Origin: an uncultured Saprospiraceae bacterium
GTDB lineage: Bacteria; Bacteroidota; Bacteroidia; Chitinophagales; Saprospiraceae
Reading direction: 5' to 3'
DNA length: 40,276 bases
Assembly: GCA_938022935.1 (NCBI GenBank)
Contig: CALIHL010000037.1
Location: forward strand, 1-40,276
The position numbers were made by a program, and so were the translations under genes. Each line of letters begins with the position of its first letter. The first letter of the stretch is position 1. Below the pieces are notes generated by a model that worked only from the letters and a program-made list of their open reading frames with translations, was not told the DNA's origin and did no database searches. Positions 1-8,735 of the stretch are shown piece by piece.

Positions 1-4
1 ATTT

Positions 5-715
5 TTACTTCCATATACTTTTTATTTTGTCGATGATTATTTGGAAAAAGGATTTTCTAATTTCTACCCCTTCTACGGGTGTTGTTGACGCTTTACGCAA
101 ATGCTCTTCAGTTGATGAGGACTCAGATGTCATATCTTCAACTTGAGTAACAGCGCTTTTTATAATTTCTGGTTCAGATGATGACTCAGGACTAGTTGAT
201 GATTCTTGGGACTTAAGAGAATTTTGCACTATGCCTCCTTCTTTAGCCGCAACACCTAAGGTTCCATCTGCCTTTCGTTCTTCTATAACTTTTTCTAGTT
301 CTTTAAATACTTGTTTTGATAGTGTCGAGATCACTCCACCTAAGATACGCTGTCCCATTGTAGCCAACCTCCCAGACACTTTTGCAGTTCCGCTATAGTT
401 GACTTCTGTTTCATCTTCGCTAAGTGGATTGAGATTCATCACAATCTTGGCTTCAGCATTACCAATCTTACTCTTTTGAGCAAGCGTTAGCGTCATAGTT
501 TCATGAGGCACTTTATCAATCAAAGATAGATCTCCTTCAAAGGAACCTCTTACAGGACCAATACTTATATCTGATATAGCTCGAAACTGATCATCTCCCA
601 GCTTCTCTACTTTACTCACTCCTGGAGATATCCGAGCTAAGACTTCTTCATCTTGTAGCATCGGCCATATCGTGGCTACATCCGCTTGGAGTACATGTTT
701 TCCCTTAACTTTCAT
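5..715 (-). CDS. coxG: CoxG-like SRPBCC protein (carbon monoxide dehydrogenase subunit G family)
   Basis: This is a 236-residue protein. Residues 1 to about 150 fit the CoxG/SRPBCC fold: an N-terminal strand, then a helix with the family-typical VATIWPMLQD, an ARISPGV turn, and later GNAEAKI and YSGTAKVSGRLA. A Ser/Glu-rich, probably disordered linker follows (about 155-215). The C-terminal segment (about 218-236, KSFFQIIIDKIKSIWK) is a short amphipathic, basic helix suited to touching the membrane. CoxG proteins accompany Mo-containing CO dehydrogenases and related hydroxylases; recent work on a mycobacterial homologue assigns quinone binding and shuttling, which I recall and cannot check. 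It is last of three same-strand genes (MoxR, VWA, CoxG), 139 bp after the VWA gene. The family call is firm; the partner enzyme is not in the window. Confidence 0.85.
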   Translation of the reverse strand: MKVKGKHVLQADVATIWPMLQDEEVLARISPGVSKVEKLGDDQFRAISDISIGPVRGSFEGDLSLIDKVPHETMTLTLAQKSKIGNAEAKIVMNLNPLSEDETEVNYSGTAKVSGRLATMGQRILGGVISTLSKQVFKELEKVIEERKADGTLGVAAKEGGIVQNSLKSQESSTSPESSSEPEIIKSAVTQVEDMTSESSSTEEHLRKASTTPVEGVEIRKSFFQIIIDKIKSIWK

Positions 716-854
716 CGACTATATCTTATTCGTTTTCTCAGGCCAACCAAAATAGAAATTTATTCTTTGCTAAAGGATTAATCACCAAATATTCATTGGT
801 ATAAATACTCATAAGCAAGAGTTAATGATTCTGATTGTTCAGCTGTGACAGATC

Positions 855-1988
855 TTACAATAGTGCCAAGACTTTCTTTAGGCTCACAAGGTTATGTGCG
901 GCATGAAGACCATTGATATAAGGCAAGACATTCTTAAGGCCGATTACTTCTGGCTCGAAGTCTGGGTGACCTGCCAGTGGGTTAAGCCAAAGGACCTTTC
1001 GAGATGATTTATAGATGGACTTCATGGCATCTTTCATCAACGACTCTTCTCCTGTATCCCAGCCATCACTTAGAATGATGGTTACCGTCTTGCGATCCAA
1101 CATATGGTGACCATGGTCAGAGAAAAAGCGATCTAAGCAAGTTCCGATTTTTGTTCCTCCGGACCATTGAGGAACTCGCTTTGATATCTTATCAAGTGCT
1201 TGATCATAATCATGATGGGTCAAAAGATCCGTGACTTGATGTAAAGCAGTGCTAAACACAAATGTTTCTATCCGATCTGAGCCTTTGTGAAAGGCATAAA
1301 TCATCTGAATAAAAAATCGACTGTAGAGATCCATCGATCGGCTGACATCACACAATAACACCAACTTGAGTTTCTTTATCTTTTTCTCACTCCATACGAT
1401 ATCATTGATATCAGTGCCTGACCTAAGGTTTTGTCGAAGTGTCTGCCTTAGATCTATCTGACTATGCCTACGAGATATCTTTTTAGATCGGCTCTTTTTC
1501 CTTAAGATCTTTGCTGCCAGTTCTCTTAGAACTTGTAGGATCAGCCTCATCTCATCTTGATCCATCTGGGCAAAGTCTTTTTTTACCAGCACTTCTACAT
1601 TACTAAAAGAAGACATCTGCACTTCATCAGTTTGCGGCTGATTATAGAGCCATGACTTAAGGGCTTCTATAGAAGGAGTCTTGGACTTGACAGGCTTTTT
1701 CTTATCTCCCGATAGCGTTTTGACTTTGCTATCTACAGCCTTTTTCATCTCATGCTGATAGGACTTATAATGGTCTTCAAAGTTTTCATATTGGTACTTA
1801 TTCTTTGAGAAGACAGCTCTTAAGGTGTTCCAATATTGGTACTCACTCTTGAGATTGATCACACTGAGCGAGCGCATCGCATCTGACTCTTCGGATGACG
1901 AGATGTTATACCCCTTTGATCTGAGGTATCTGCCAAGTAAGATAACATTTCCCGAGAGGGAGGTCTGTCTTGTGATCAAGCTATCCAT
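855..1988 (-). CDS. coxE: VWA domain protein, CoxE-like
   Basis: A 377-residue protein of the CoxE/VWA-containing family. The N-terminal half (1-200) is helical and very basic, with Lys/Arg clusters around 92-104 and 162-175. The C-terminal half is a von Willebrand A domain with a complete MIDAS: DVSRS at 214-218, Thr279 in GGTKIGT, and Asp308 in LSDGWDTG. Such proteins pair with MoxR-type AAA+ ATPases as metal-dependent adaptors; in the Oligotropha cox cluster CoxD and CoxE act in maturing the Mo-Cu centre. The start is fixed by a TGATG overlap: the stop of the upstream ATPase shares one base (1988) with this ATG, indicating translational coupling. No signal peptide, so it should be cytoplasmic. 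Confidence 0.85.
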   Translation of the reverse strand: MDSLITRQTSLSGNVILLGRYLRSKGYNISSSEESDAMRSLSVINLKSEYQYWNTLRAVFSKNKYQYENFEDHYKSYQHEMKKAVDSKVKTLSGDKKKPVKSKTPSIEALKSWLYNQPQTDEVQMSSFSNVEVLVKKDFAQMDQDEMRLILQVLRELAAKILRKKSRSKKISRRHSQIDLRQTLRQNLRSGTDINDIVWSEKKIKKLKLVLLCDVSRSMDLYSRFFIQMIYAFHKGSDRIETFVFSTALHQVTDLLTHHDYDQALDKISKRVPQWSGGTKIGTCLDRFFSDHGHHMLDRKTVTIILSDGWDTGEESLMKDAMKSIYKSSRKVLWLNPLAGHPDFEPEVIGLKNVLPYINGLHAAHNLVSLKKVLALL

Positions 1989-2875
1989 CAGCCAATTTTA
2001 GATCTAACGCCTGTTCTTTCAAGCAGCTCTGATAGAGAGTTAGAAACCGTTCTTATGTCTTGCCAGTCTTTTAAGATAACACCAAGCGTATCTGAGATGA
2101 CTTCTTTATCCAAGTGATCAAAGTGCATCGTGGCCAGGGCTTCTGCCCAATCAAGTGTCTCTGCAACGCCAGGTGTTTTTTCTAATTTCATAGCGCGCAG
2201 CTCCTTCATAAAGTTACAGATCTGTACGCCAAGCTCTTTGTCTACAGCTGGCACTTTGGATCTTAAAATCATCAACTCTTTATCAAAGTCGGGATAGTCT
2301 ATCCAAAGGTAAAGACATCTGCGGCGCAAGGCTTCAGAGAGTTCGCGTGTTCTATTTCCCGTAAGGATGACATAAGGTTGCGTAGTCGCTTTTATTGTAC
2401 CTATCTCCGGTATCGTGATCTGCCAGTCACTCAAGAGCTCTAACAAGAAGCTCTCAAACTCTTCATCAGATCGATCTACTTCATCTATCAATAAAACTGG
2501 ACTCTTCGGTTGTCTTATCGCTTGCAGTAGTGGTCGCTCCATCAGAAAGTCTTCTGAGAAAATCGCCTTATCGAGATCTTGTCTTGTAGCATCTTCTCGC
2601 TCCAACATCTTTAAGTGCAACAACTGACGTTGATAGTGCCATTCGTAGATGGCGTGATTGGCATCGAGTCCTTCATAGCACTGGAGTCTAATAAGCTCTG
2701 TATCTAAAGCTTTAGCCATGACCTTGGCGATCTCAGTCTTGCCAACACCTGCAGGCCCTTCGATTAATAGAGGTTTCTGAAGCTGGATCGATAGAAATAT
2801 AGAGATCGCTATGGCCTTATCGACCACATAAGCCTCTGATGACATCATCCTCTGTATATCTTCTACCGTCATCAT
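1988..2875 (-). CDS. coxD: MoxR-family AAA+ ATPase, CoxD-like
   Basis: A 295-residue AAA+ ATPase. Walker A is GPAGVGKT (40-47), Walker B is LLIDEVDR (127-134), a sensor-1 Asn lies in ILTGN (173), and an arginine-finger region ALRRRC follows (181-186). The size and absence of extra domains fit the MoxR/CoxD group, which work as chaperone-like ATPases with VWA partners. The partner gene starts inside this gene's stop codon. In cox-type clusters CoxD is needed to insert sulfur/copper into the Mo site; MoxR proteins also serve other enzymes, so the client remains open. It is the first gene of the three-gene minus-strand group; its promoter should lie in the 146-bp divergent gap shared with accA. 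Confidence 0.87.
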   Translation of the reverse strand: MMTVEDIQRMMSSEAYVVDKAIAISIFLSIQLQKPLLIEGPAGVGKTEIAKVMAKALDTELIRLQCYEGLDANHAIYEWHYQRQLLHLKMLEREDATRQDLDKAIFSEDFLMERPLLQAIRQPKSPVLLIDEVDRSDEEFESFLLELLSDWQITIPEIGTIKATTQPYVILTGNRTRELSEALRRRCLYLWIDYPDFDKELMILRSKVPAVDKELGVQICNFMKELRAMKLEKTPGVAETLDWAEALATMHFDHLDKEVISDTLGVILKDWQDIRTVSNSLSELLERTGVRSKIG

Positions 2876-3021
2876 GTCAAGATACAGTTAGTTTTTATTT
2901 AATCTCTATGGCTTAATGTATTGTTATCACTGCGATAGAAGGGTGTGATATCCGTCAATGAGATAAAAAGACTTTTAGGTAAGCCATAGTTTGCTAATTT
3001 AGCCGCCACTAAATCAGTGAT
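2876..3021. promoter_or_regulatory. Divergent intergenic region between moxR/coxD-like gene and accA
   Basis: A 146-bp AT-rich gap between two head-to-head genes; it must carry both promoters. I could not place a confident TTG/TAnnTTTG pair. The nearest match for the plus strand is TAGTTTGC at about 2987-2994, one base short of the Bacteroidota -7 consensus and lacking a clear -33 TTG. Confidence 0.4.
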
Positions 3022-3978
3022 ATGGTTTTTTTAGACTTTGAGCAGCCACTTGAGAGCCTTTTTGAACAACTTGAGACCCTAAAAGGTCTAGACAAGGAGG
3101 GAGATATCGATGTAAGTGATAAGGCAAAGGAGTTAGAGTCTAAAATCCGAAAGAAGCGCAAAGAGCTTTATACCGACTTATCGAGATGGCAGAAGGTACA
3201 AGTCTCAAGACACCCAGCAAGGCCATATACTACCTACTATATCGAAACCATGTTCAAGAAGTTCACAGAACTTCATGGTGATCGAAAGTTTGGTGATGAC
3301 AAGGCTATCGTCGGTGGCTTAGCCAATCTTGATGGCCAAACTGTGATGGTCATCGGACACCAAAAAGGAGCCAATACAAAACTGCGCCAATACCGCAACT
3401 TCGGCATGGCCAACCCAGAGGGATATCGAAAAGCACTGAGGCTAATGAAGATGGCGGAGAAGTTTGGCTTCCCCGTGATCTCATTGATTGATACACCGGG
3501 CGCTTATCCAGGTATAGAAGCAGAAGAAAGGGGTCAAGCAGAAGCGATTGCCATTAATTTATTTGAGATGGCACAGCTGGAGGTGCCAATCCTCTGCTAT
3601 ATCATTGGCGAAGGAGCATCAGGTGGTGCGCTAGGCATCGGACTCGGCGATCGAGTATTCATGTTAGAATATACTTGGTACACTGTTATATCACCCGAAT
3701 CATGTTCTTCTATCTTATGGAGAACATGGGATTATAAAGAGCAAGCTGCCGAAGCGCTCCAACCTACATCAGATGATATGTTGGGATTTGGCTTAATAGA
3801 TGGCATCGTAAAAGAACCTGTTGGTGGTGCACATGCAGACCCAGAAAAGATGGCTAAAACGCTCAAGAAGCATATAAAAGGTCAATTAGAAGAGCTACTG
3901 CCGTTAAGCAGTGAAGAACTAGTACAGACTCGTATAAAGAAGTATGAAAAAATGGGCAACTTTAAGTCCAAGAAGTAG
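3022..3978 (+). CDS. accA: Acetyl-CoA carboxylase carboxyltransferase subunit alpha
   Basis: A 318-residue AccA, close to the usual length of about 320. The N-terminus [15 protein letters not shown] and the following basic coiled region (to about 60) are typical of the family. The crotonase-fold core contains [26 protein letters not shown], the glycine-rich [11 protein letters not shown] turn, and [12 protein letters not shown], which forms the oxyanion-hole region for the carboxybiotin/acetyl-CoA reaction. With AccD (not here) it transfers CO2 from biotin-BCCP to acetyl-CoA, making malonyl-CoA for fatty acid synthesis in the cytoplasm. The next gene begins 8 bp after the stop, so the two are probably cotranscribed. 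Confidence 0.97.
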   Translation: MVFLDFEQPLESLFEQLETLKGLDKEGDIDVSDKAKELESKIRKKRKELYTDLSRWQKVQVSRHPARPYTTYYIETMFKKFTELHGDRKFGDDKAIVGGLANLDGQTVMVIGHQKGANTKLRQYRNFGMANPEGYRKALRLMKMAEKFGFPVISLIDTPGAYPGIEAEERGQAEAIAINLFEMAQLEVPILCYIIGEGASGGALGIGLGDRVFMLEYTWYTVISPESCSSILWRTWDYKEQAAEALQPTSDDMLGFGLIDGIVKEPVGGAHADPEKMAKTLKKHIKGQLEELLPLSSEELVQTRIKKYEKMGNFKSKK

Positions 3979-3986
3979 CAACATTC

Positions 3987-4544
3987 ATGCGGGGCATATT
4001 AAGAGATAGGTTATACAACAAGCATTATAACAAACTCATCAGTTCAAGGTCTGAGTCCACTAAGAAATCGGTCAATACCATTTCCTCTGTGACTATACTT
4101 GCTCCAGGCAAACATCATCTTAGCGAACAATTCAATAAAGCCCATAAGTACTTTACAAAGCTTAATATCGCTTGCGACATCTATGTCCTGCAGGAGAAAA
4201 ACGAAGTAACTGAAGTAGATAGCCACGTATCCATTATAAAAAGAGAAGAGTGCGAATGGTACGGAGTACCTAGTCAAGAAATCTTGATCCAATGGCTTTC
4301 CAACAAGACCGATCTTTTGATTTTGTCTGACCCAGATCGACTGCCACTGATGAGGTATCTCTGCGCTGCTTCTAATTGCAAACTAAAATCCGCAATGGCA
4401 CTAGGTAATCTTGACCCTGACGAACTTGATATAGATCTTTGGATTGATGCAAAAGATGCAAGTAGTATATCTTTGGAGAAGCAATGCGTACTAACGTACA
4501 CTACATTAACAAAACTTGGGATAAGACCTCCTGTCATCGGGTAA
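3987..4544 (+). CDS. DUF6913-like conserved protein of unknown function
   Basis: A 185-residue protein lying between accA (8 bp upstream) and dapA (19 bp downstream). It resembles the Bacteroidota family DUF6913, which I remember as commonly sitting near dapA; this rests on recall. No signal peptide or membrane segment is visible. The first 35 residues are basic. The middle and end carry the most family-like part: LLILSDPDRLPLMRYLCAAS (108-127), an SAMALG turn, and an acidic DPDELDIDLWIDA stretch. There are no clear catalytic or nucleotide-binding motifs. Function unknown; context only suggests a link to envelope precursor or lysine metabolism. The ATG at 3987 is the first in frame after the accA stop. 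Confidence 0.7.
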   Translation: MRGILRDRLYNKHYNKLISSRSESTKKSVNTISSVTILAPGKHHLSEQFNKAHKYFTKLNIACDIYVLQEKNEVTEVDSHVSIIKREECEWYGVPSQEILIQWLSNKTDLLILSDPDRLPLMRYLCAASNCKLKSAMALGNLDPDELDIDLWIDAKDASSISLEKQCVLTYTTLTKLGIRPPVIG

Positions 4545-4563
4545 TCTCAAAAACGTAATCGTC

Positions 4564-5451
4564 ATGAAACACAAGGCATATATCGGCACTGGAGTTGCCT
4601 TAATCACTCCTTTCCGCAATGGCGAAGTTGACTTTGAAGCATTAGAGAGAATCATAGATCATACCATCGAAGGTGGTGTAGAATATCTAGTGATGCTTGG
4701 CTCAACTGGAGAGACTGCAACACTTAATAAAGAAGAAGCACGTGACATACTCGATGTCGCAATTAAACATATAAACAAGAGAGTGCCTATAGTAGCCGGC
4801 AACTTTGCAGGAAATAATACTCTAGAAGTAGCGAAGTACATAGAGGAGTTTGACTTTACAGGCATAGATGCTATCCTAAGCAGTAGCCCTGCATATGTTA
4901 AGCCATCTCAAGAAGGCATCTATCGTCATTATATGGCGCTTGAAGAAGCAAGTCCAGTCCCGATCATTATCTATAATGTGCCGGGAAGAACGGGTTCTAA
5001 TCTTACATGGAATACAACAGTGCGATTAGCAGAAGCCAGCGATAAATTCATCGGAATCAAAGAAGCTACGGGAGATCTGATCCAAACAACGAGGATAATC
5101 AAAAACAAGCCTGAAGACTTCTTTGTCACTTCTGGAGATGATGAAGTAACAGTACCGATGATGTCCGTCGGTGGTCATGGTGGCATCTCAGTCATTGGCA
5201 ACGCACTACCCACGCAATTTTCTAATCTCGTAAGAGCAGGTTTAAAAGGTGATTTTGCAACCGCTAAGCAGATCAATGAAGATATATATGATCTTCACAA
5301 ATGGTTGTACATAGAGGGCAATCCTGTAGGTATCAAGACGGCTATGGAGATATTAGGGTTCTGCACAAATGAAGTAAGGCTCCCGCTACATCCTATATCA
5401 AGAGAAAATTATAAAAGCTTAGAAAAGGTCTTGAGAGGGATTTTAGATTAG
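4564..5451 (+). CDS. dapA: 4-hydroxy-tetrahydrodipicolinate synthase
   Basis: A 295-residue class I aldolase of normal DapA length. It condenses pyruvate with aspartate semialdehyde, the first committed step toward diaminopimelate and lysine. Visible signatures are GVALITPF (10-17), the GSTGE substrate loop (46-50, Thr48), YNVPGRTG (137-144) with the proton-relay Tyr137 and carboxylate-binding Arg142, and the Schiff-base lysine Lys166 in GIKEATGD. It follows the DUF6913-like gene closely and ends 6 bp before a convergent gene. The aspartate semialdehyde it uses is produced by the asd gene found at about 25.4-26.4 kb in this window, which is not linked to it. Confidence 0.97.
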   Translation: MKHKAYIGTGVALITPFRNGEVDFEALERIIDHTIEGGVEYLVMLGSTGETATLNKEEARDILDVAIKHINKRVPIVAGNFAGNNTLEVAKYIEEFDFTGIDAILSSSPAYVKPSQEGIYRHYMALEEASPVPIIIYNVPGRTGSNLTWNTTVRLAEASDKFIGIKEATGDLIQTTRIIKNKPEDFFVTSGDDEVTVPMMSVGGHGGISVIGNALPTQFSNLVRAGLKGDFATAKQINEDIYDLHKWLYIEGNPVGIKTAMEILGFCTNEVRLPLHPISRENYKSLEKVLRGILD

Positions 5452-5457
5452 GTCCTT

Positions 5458-6657
5458 CTATATTCCTTTTATTCGATTCCACAACATCAAAATCATTTCT
5501 TGTTCTTCTCCTGGCGGTGGACCACCATTATTTCCTATCATGCGATAAGTGCCACTTTCTTCTTTCAATATAAAGTTAAAGATGTAATGTCGATCTCCAG
5601 TTTTGGTCGTGGATCCACCAAATCTCAGATCATTAAATTGTAATCCTAGAGGATGATTGATGATGGAGTAATAGTCGTTACTAAACCACCTCATCCGCTC
5701 AAAAGTATGATCATCAAGCGGTAAATCTTTACCAGTTTCATTACGTGGTATTTTTTCAAATAGCACACGTGGTTCCTTATCAAATATCGAGTATTGACCT
5801 GTTACGAAGCCATCATCAGTTTCTGCTACACATGTCCATAAGAAGTTACTCAAGATAGAAGGCGAGGTCATGTATCTGCTATAATTGATATCTGACGATG
5901 CTAAAGTGTTCTCCCAGACATTATTGACCTGAGATTTATTGAAAACACAGAATAGCATATACACTGAGCTGATGCCTATACCTATCCAAGCCAGCCGCCT
6001 GCGCTTCTGGCTATTACGATGATAATAAAAGATGGCAATGACACAGAATAGAAAAGGAAGTGTATAAAAAGGATCGGCGACAGCTATCGTGTTAAACCCT
6101 ACTCTATAATCAGAGAAGGGTTGAAATAGCTGTGTGCCATAAGTCGTAAAACAGTCTAATAATGGATGGGTAAAAACGGCCCAAAACATCAACCATTGCC
6201 AATCTTTTAGGCTTGCTTCTGGCAATGCTCGTTCTTCACCTCTAAAATATCTTTTGTAAAGAGCGATGAATGCTCCTACTATAATTAGAGCCATAATGCC
6301 TCCACTTACTAAGTTGAAGCTGGCGTTTTCAAATATACGAGACACAAAATAGACAACTCCAACAGGCAACATAAACCAACCCAGCAGTGCTACGTACTTA
6401 TGAAAGGGAGATTGATAGAGCCGATGTATCAGCCAACCAAACAGGAAAGCTCCTAGGACAGCAAAGACTATAGAATGGCTAAATCCTCGATGTGCTGCTA
6501 AAGTCTGAAGTGGGTCCAAGAACATAGAAGCAGCAACATCCAGATCAGGTATGGTTCCGCCTACGGCTCCCCATAGCAAAGCTCGATTTCCAACTTTTTT
6601 ACCCAGTACAACCTCTCCCACTGCAGCTCCAAGTACGATCTGGGTTAAAGAATCCAT
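5458..6657 (-). CDS. YdjM/DUF457-like membrane protein (metal-dependent hydrolase family)
   Basis: A 399-residue integral membrane protein. The N-terminal half matches the YdjM/LexA-regulated membrane-bound hydrolase family: MDSLTQIVLGAAVGE at the start, PDLD (37-40) and HRGFSHS (56-62), which together form the conserved His/Asp set thought to bind metal, then about four hydrophobic segments up to about residue 245. A second acidic/His motif, HPLLDCFTTYGTQLF, is also family-typical. The C-terminal 150 residues are soluble and probably extracytoplasmic. Biochemical function of the family is poorly known; hydrolase is inferred from motifs. It is the last gene of the acpP-fabF-rnc group, 54 bp after rnc, and converges on dapA with a 6-bp gap. 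Confidence 0.8.
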   Translation of the reverse strand: MDSLTQIVLGAAVGEVVLGKKVGNRALLWGAVGGTIPDLDVAASMFLDPLQTLAAHRGFSHSIVFAVLGAFLFGWLIHRLYQSPFHKYVALLGWFMLPVGVVYFVSRIFENASFNLVSGGIMALIIVGAFIALYKRYFRGEERALPEASLKDWQWLMFWAVFTHPLLDCFTTYGTQLFQPFSDYRVGFNTIAVADPFYTLPFLFCVIAIFYYHRNSQKRRRLAWIGIGISSVYMLFCVFNKSQVNNVWENTLASSDINYSRYMTSPSILSNFLWTCVAETDDGFVTGQYSIFDKEPRVLFEKIPRNETGKDLPLDDHTFERMRWFSNDYYSIINHPLGLQFNDLRFGGSTTKTGDRHYIFNFILKEESGTYRMIGNNGGPPPGEEQEMILMLWNRIKGI

Positions 6658-6711
6658 TGATTAAAGTTTATAGATTAACAAGGTAGGGAAGCTCAAAAGG
6701 TTCACTCAAGT

Positions 6712-7440
6712 TTATTGAGGTACAGGACTTGTGATATTAAGCTTACGAAGTGCACGTTCTGATGCCATTTGTTCGGCAGACTTCTTGTTATAATCATCTG
6801 CTTTAGCTACTTCGTCTCCACCCACCATCACAGCTACTTTAAATCTATCTCGTTTGTCTTGTTTGTATTTGCTAACAAGCTTATAGTCGACGTTGACACT
6901 ATTTTTTTGTCCCCACTCTAATAGCTGACTTTTAAAGTTATCGTCCATGGATTCTAATTCATGGATGTCTATATGCTTCAATAGCACTTCATTGATAACA
7001 TAATCCTTAGTGCCTTTGAATCCTCTTTCTAAATAGATAGCTCCGATCAAGGCCTCAAAAGCATTGCCCATCATGGACTTACTCATTCTCCCTTGACTAT
7101 ATGCAGATAGTATGATGTCAAGGCCCATATCATTGGCTAAGCGATTGAGCGTTTTTCGCTTTACAAGTTTAGACCTCATCTTGGTTAAGAACCCTTCGTC
7201 TTTACCTGGATACTTTTTGAATAAGTATTCGGCAACAATAGTGCTTAAGATAGCATCACCGAGGTATTCTAACCTTTCGTTGTGTTGATTTTTTTGCGTC
7301 TTGGCATCATTCATCGACTTATGATAGAATGCCAGCTTATAAAGGGATAGTCTACGTGGTGTGTAACCCAGAACACTTCTTAGCTTCTTAGCTAAAGACT
7401 TATCTGGTGAAAAATAGTAATTGTAGACTTCTTTGATCAA
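6712..7440 (-). CDS. rnc: Ribonuclease III
   Basis: A 242-residue RNase III that cleaves double-stranded RNA in rRNA processing and mRNA turnover. The signature NERLEYLGDAIL (54-65) supplies the catalytic acids Glu58 and Asp62. The second metal site lies in GNAFEALIGAIYLERG (125-140), giving Glu129; the position equivalent to E. coli Asp114 is Asn126, which I believe is common in Bacteroidota. A dsRNA-binding domain follows (about 165-236), ending in AEQMASERALRKL. It sits 16 bp after fabF in the acpP-fabF-rnc order typical of the phylum. A long perfect stem in the same transcript, between acpP and fabF, is a candidate substrate. Confidence 0.96.
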   Translation of the reverse strand: MIKEVYNYYFSPDKSLAKKLRSVLGYTPRRLSLYKLAFYHKSMNDAKTQKNQHNERLEYLGDAILSTIVAEYLFKKYPGKDEGFLTKMRSKLVKRKTLNRLANDMGLDIILSAYSQGRMSKSMMGNAFEALIGAIYLERGFKGTKDYVINEVLLKHIDIHELESMDDNFKSQLLEWGQKNSVNVDYKLVSKYKQDKRDRFKVAVMVGGDEVAKADDYNKKSAEQMASERALRKLNITSPVPQ

Positions 7441-7456
7441 TGTTATGTTTTACATC

Positions 7457-8701
7457 CTACCCGTTAAATCGCTTAAAAACCACTGAGGCATTGTGCCCGC
7501 CAAAACCAAAGGTGTTGCTTAAAAACGCATCCACCTTTCTTTCTTGCGGCTGGTTAAAAGTAAAATTTAATTTATTATCAATTTTTGGGTCATCTGTAAA
7601 ATGATTGATAGTTGGAGCCACAAAGCCATCAGTGATGGCAAAGAGTCCTGCTATCGCTTCTACAGCTCCTGCTGCACCTAACAAGTGGCCAGTCATGGAT
7701 TTTGTAGAACTAATATTGAGGTCGTAAGCATGATCTCCAAATACTTTCTTGATAGCCAATGTCTCAGCTACATCTCCAAGCGGAGTGGATGTACCATGTA
7801 CGTTTATATAATCAATCTCTTCTGGGTTCATCTTAGCTTCATCAAGAGCGTCACGCATCGCTTTGATGGCACCTTTTCCTTCTGGGTGTGGCGCAGTGAT
7901 ATGGTGTGCATCTCCGGTCAGCCCACAACCCATGATCTCTGCTATGATATTAGCTCCTCTGGCTTGTGCATGTTCGAGTGACTCAAGGATAAAGGCGCCT
8001 CCTCCTTCGCCCAATACAAAGCCATTTCTATCCAGATCAAATGGTCTACTTGCTGTCTTAGGGTCGTCATTACGAGGGCTAAGCGCCTTCATAGATCCAA
8101 ATCCACCGACGCCTGTCTTGGTAACAGCTGCTTCAGAACCACCAGTGATAATGACATCTGCTCGGCCCAATCTGATGGTATCAAAAGAGCTAGCAATTGA
8201 ATTATTGGAAGTTGCACAAGCAGAAACTACTGAGTAGTTAGGTCCGCTAAAGTTATATTTCATGGAAATATGACCTGATGCGATATCGATAATCAACTTA
8301 GGAATCAAGAACGGATTGTACTTAGGAGAACCAGTTATGGCAGCAGATTCGATTTCTTTTTCAAGTGTTTCAAATCCTCCAATACCACTTCCCCAGATAA
8401 CACCGGCTCTTGTGAGGTCGATCTTTTCTATGTCAAGACCACTCATCTCCATCGCCTCATCAACAACGACCATAGCATACTGAGAGAATGGATCCATCCT
8501 TCTCGCTACTTTGCGATGATAAAAATCTTCGATATTGAAGTCTTTAAGCTCGCATGCAAACTGAGTTCTGAACTCTTTGGCATCAAAGTGCGTGATATAA
8601 TCTGCACCACTTACCCCGTTGACCAAGCCTTCTTTGTAGGCTGGCACAGTGTTACCTATAGGGGTCAACGCTCCGATACCGGTTATCACAACTCTTCTCA
8701 T
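7457..8701 (-). CDS. fabF: Beta-ketoacyl-ACP synthase II
   Basis: A 414-residue FabF using the ATG at 8701. An open frame runs 15 codons further up to 8746, but MRRVVITGIGALTPIG is the family's normal N-terminus, and the longer start would run into the inverted repeat at 8736-8773. The condensing-enzyme triad is visible: Cys162 in SACATSN, His in NVHGTSTPLGD, and Lys/His in STKSMTGHLLGAAG. It elongates acyl-ACP with malonyl-ACP in type II fatty acid synthesis. It follows acpP on the same strand (97 bp gap) and precedes rnc by 16 bp. Several long antisense frames overlap it and are treated as spurious. Confidence 0.97.
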   Translation of the reverse strand: MRRVVITGIGALTPIGNTVPAYKEGLVNGVSGADYITHFDAKEFRTQFACELKDFNIEDFYHRKVARRMDPFSQYAMVVVDEAMEMSGLDIEKIDLTRAGVIWGSGIGGFETLEKEIESAAITGSPKYNPFLIPKLIIDIASGHISMKYNFSGPNYSVVSACATSNNSIASSFDTIRLGRADVIITGGSEAAVTKTGVGGFGSMKALSPRNDDPKTASRPFDLDRNGFVLGEGGGAFILESLEHAQARGANIIAEIMGCGLTGDAHHITAPHPEGKGAIKAMRDALDEAKMNPEEIDYINVHGTSTPLGDVAETLAIKKVFGDHAYDLNISSTKSMTGHLLGAAGAVEAIAGLFAITDGFVAPTINHFTDDPKIDNKLNFTFNQPQERKVDAFLSNTFGFGGHNASVVFKRFNG

Positions 8702-8735
8702 TTCGCTAAAGTATGTGTGGATTAACTGCAAACAA

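Noticed and set aside
7863..8237. 124-residue plus-strand frame opposite fabF
   Set aside because: Lies wholly antisense to a well-conserved FabF; composition is that of a reversed coding frame, with no domain or own context.
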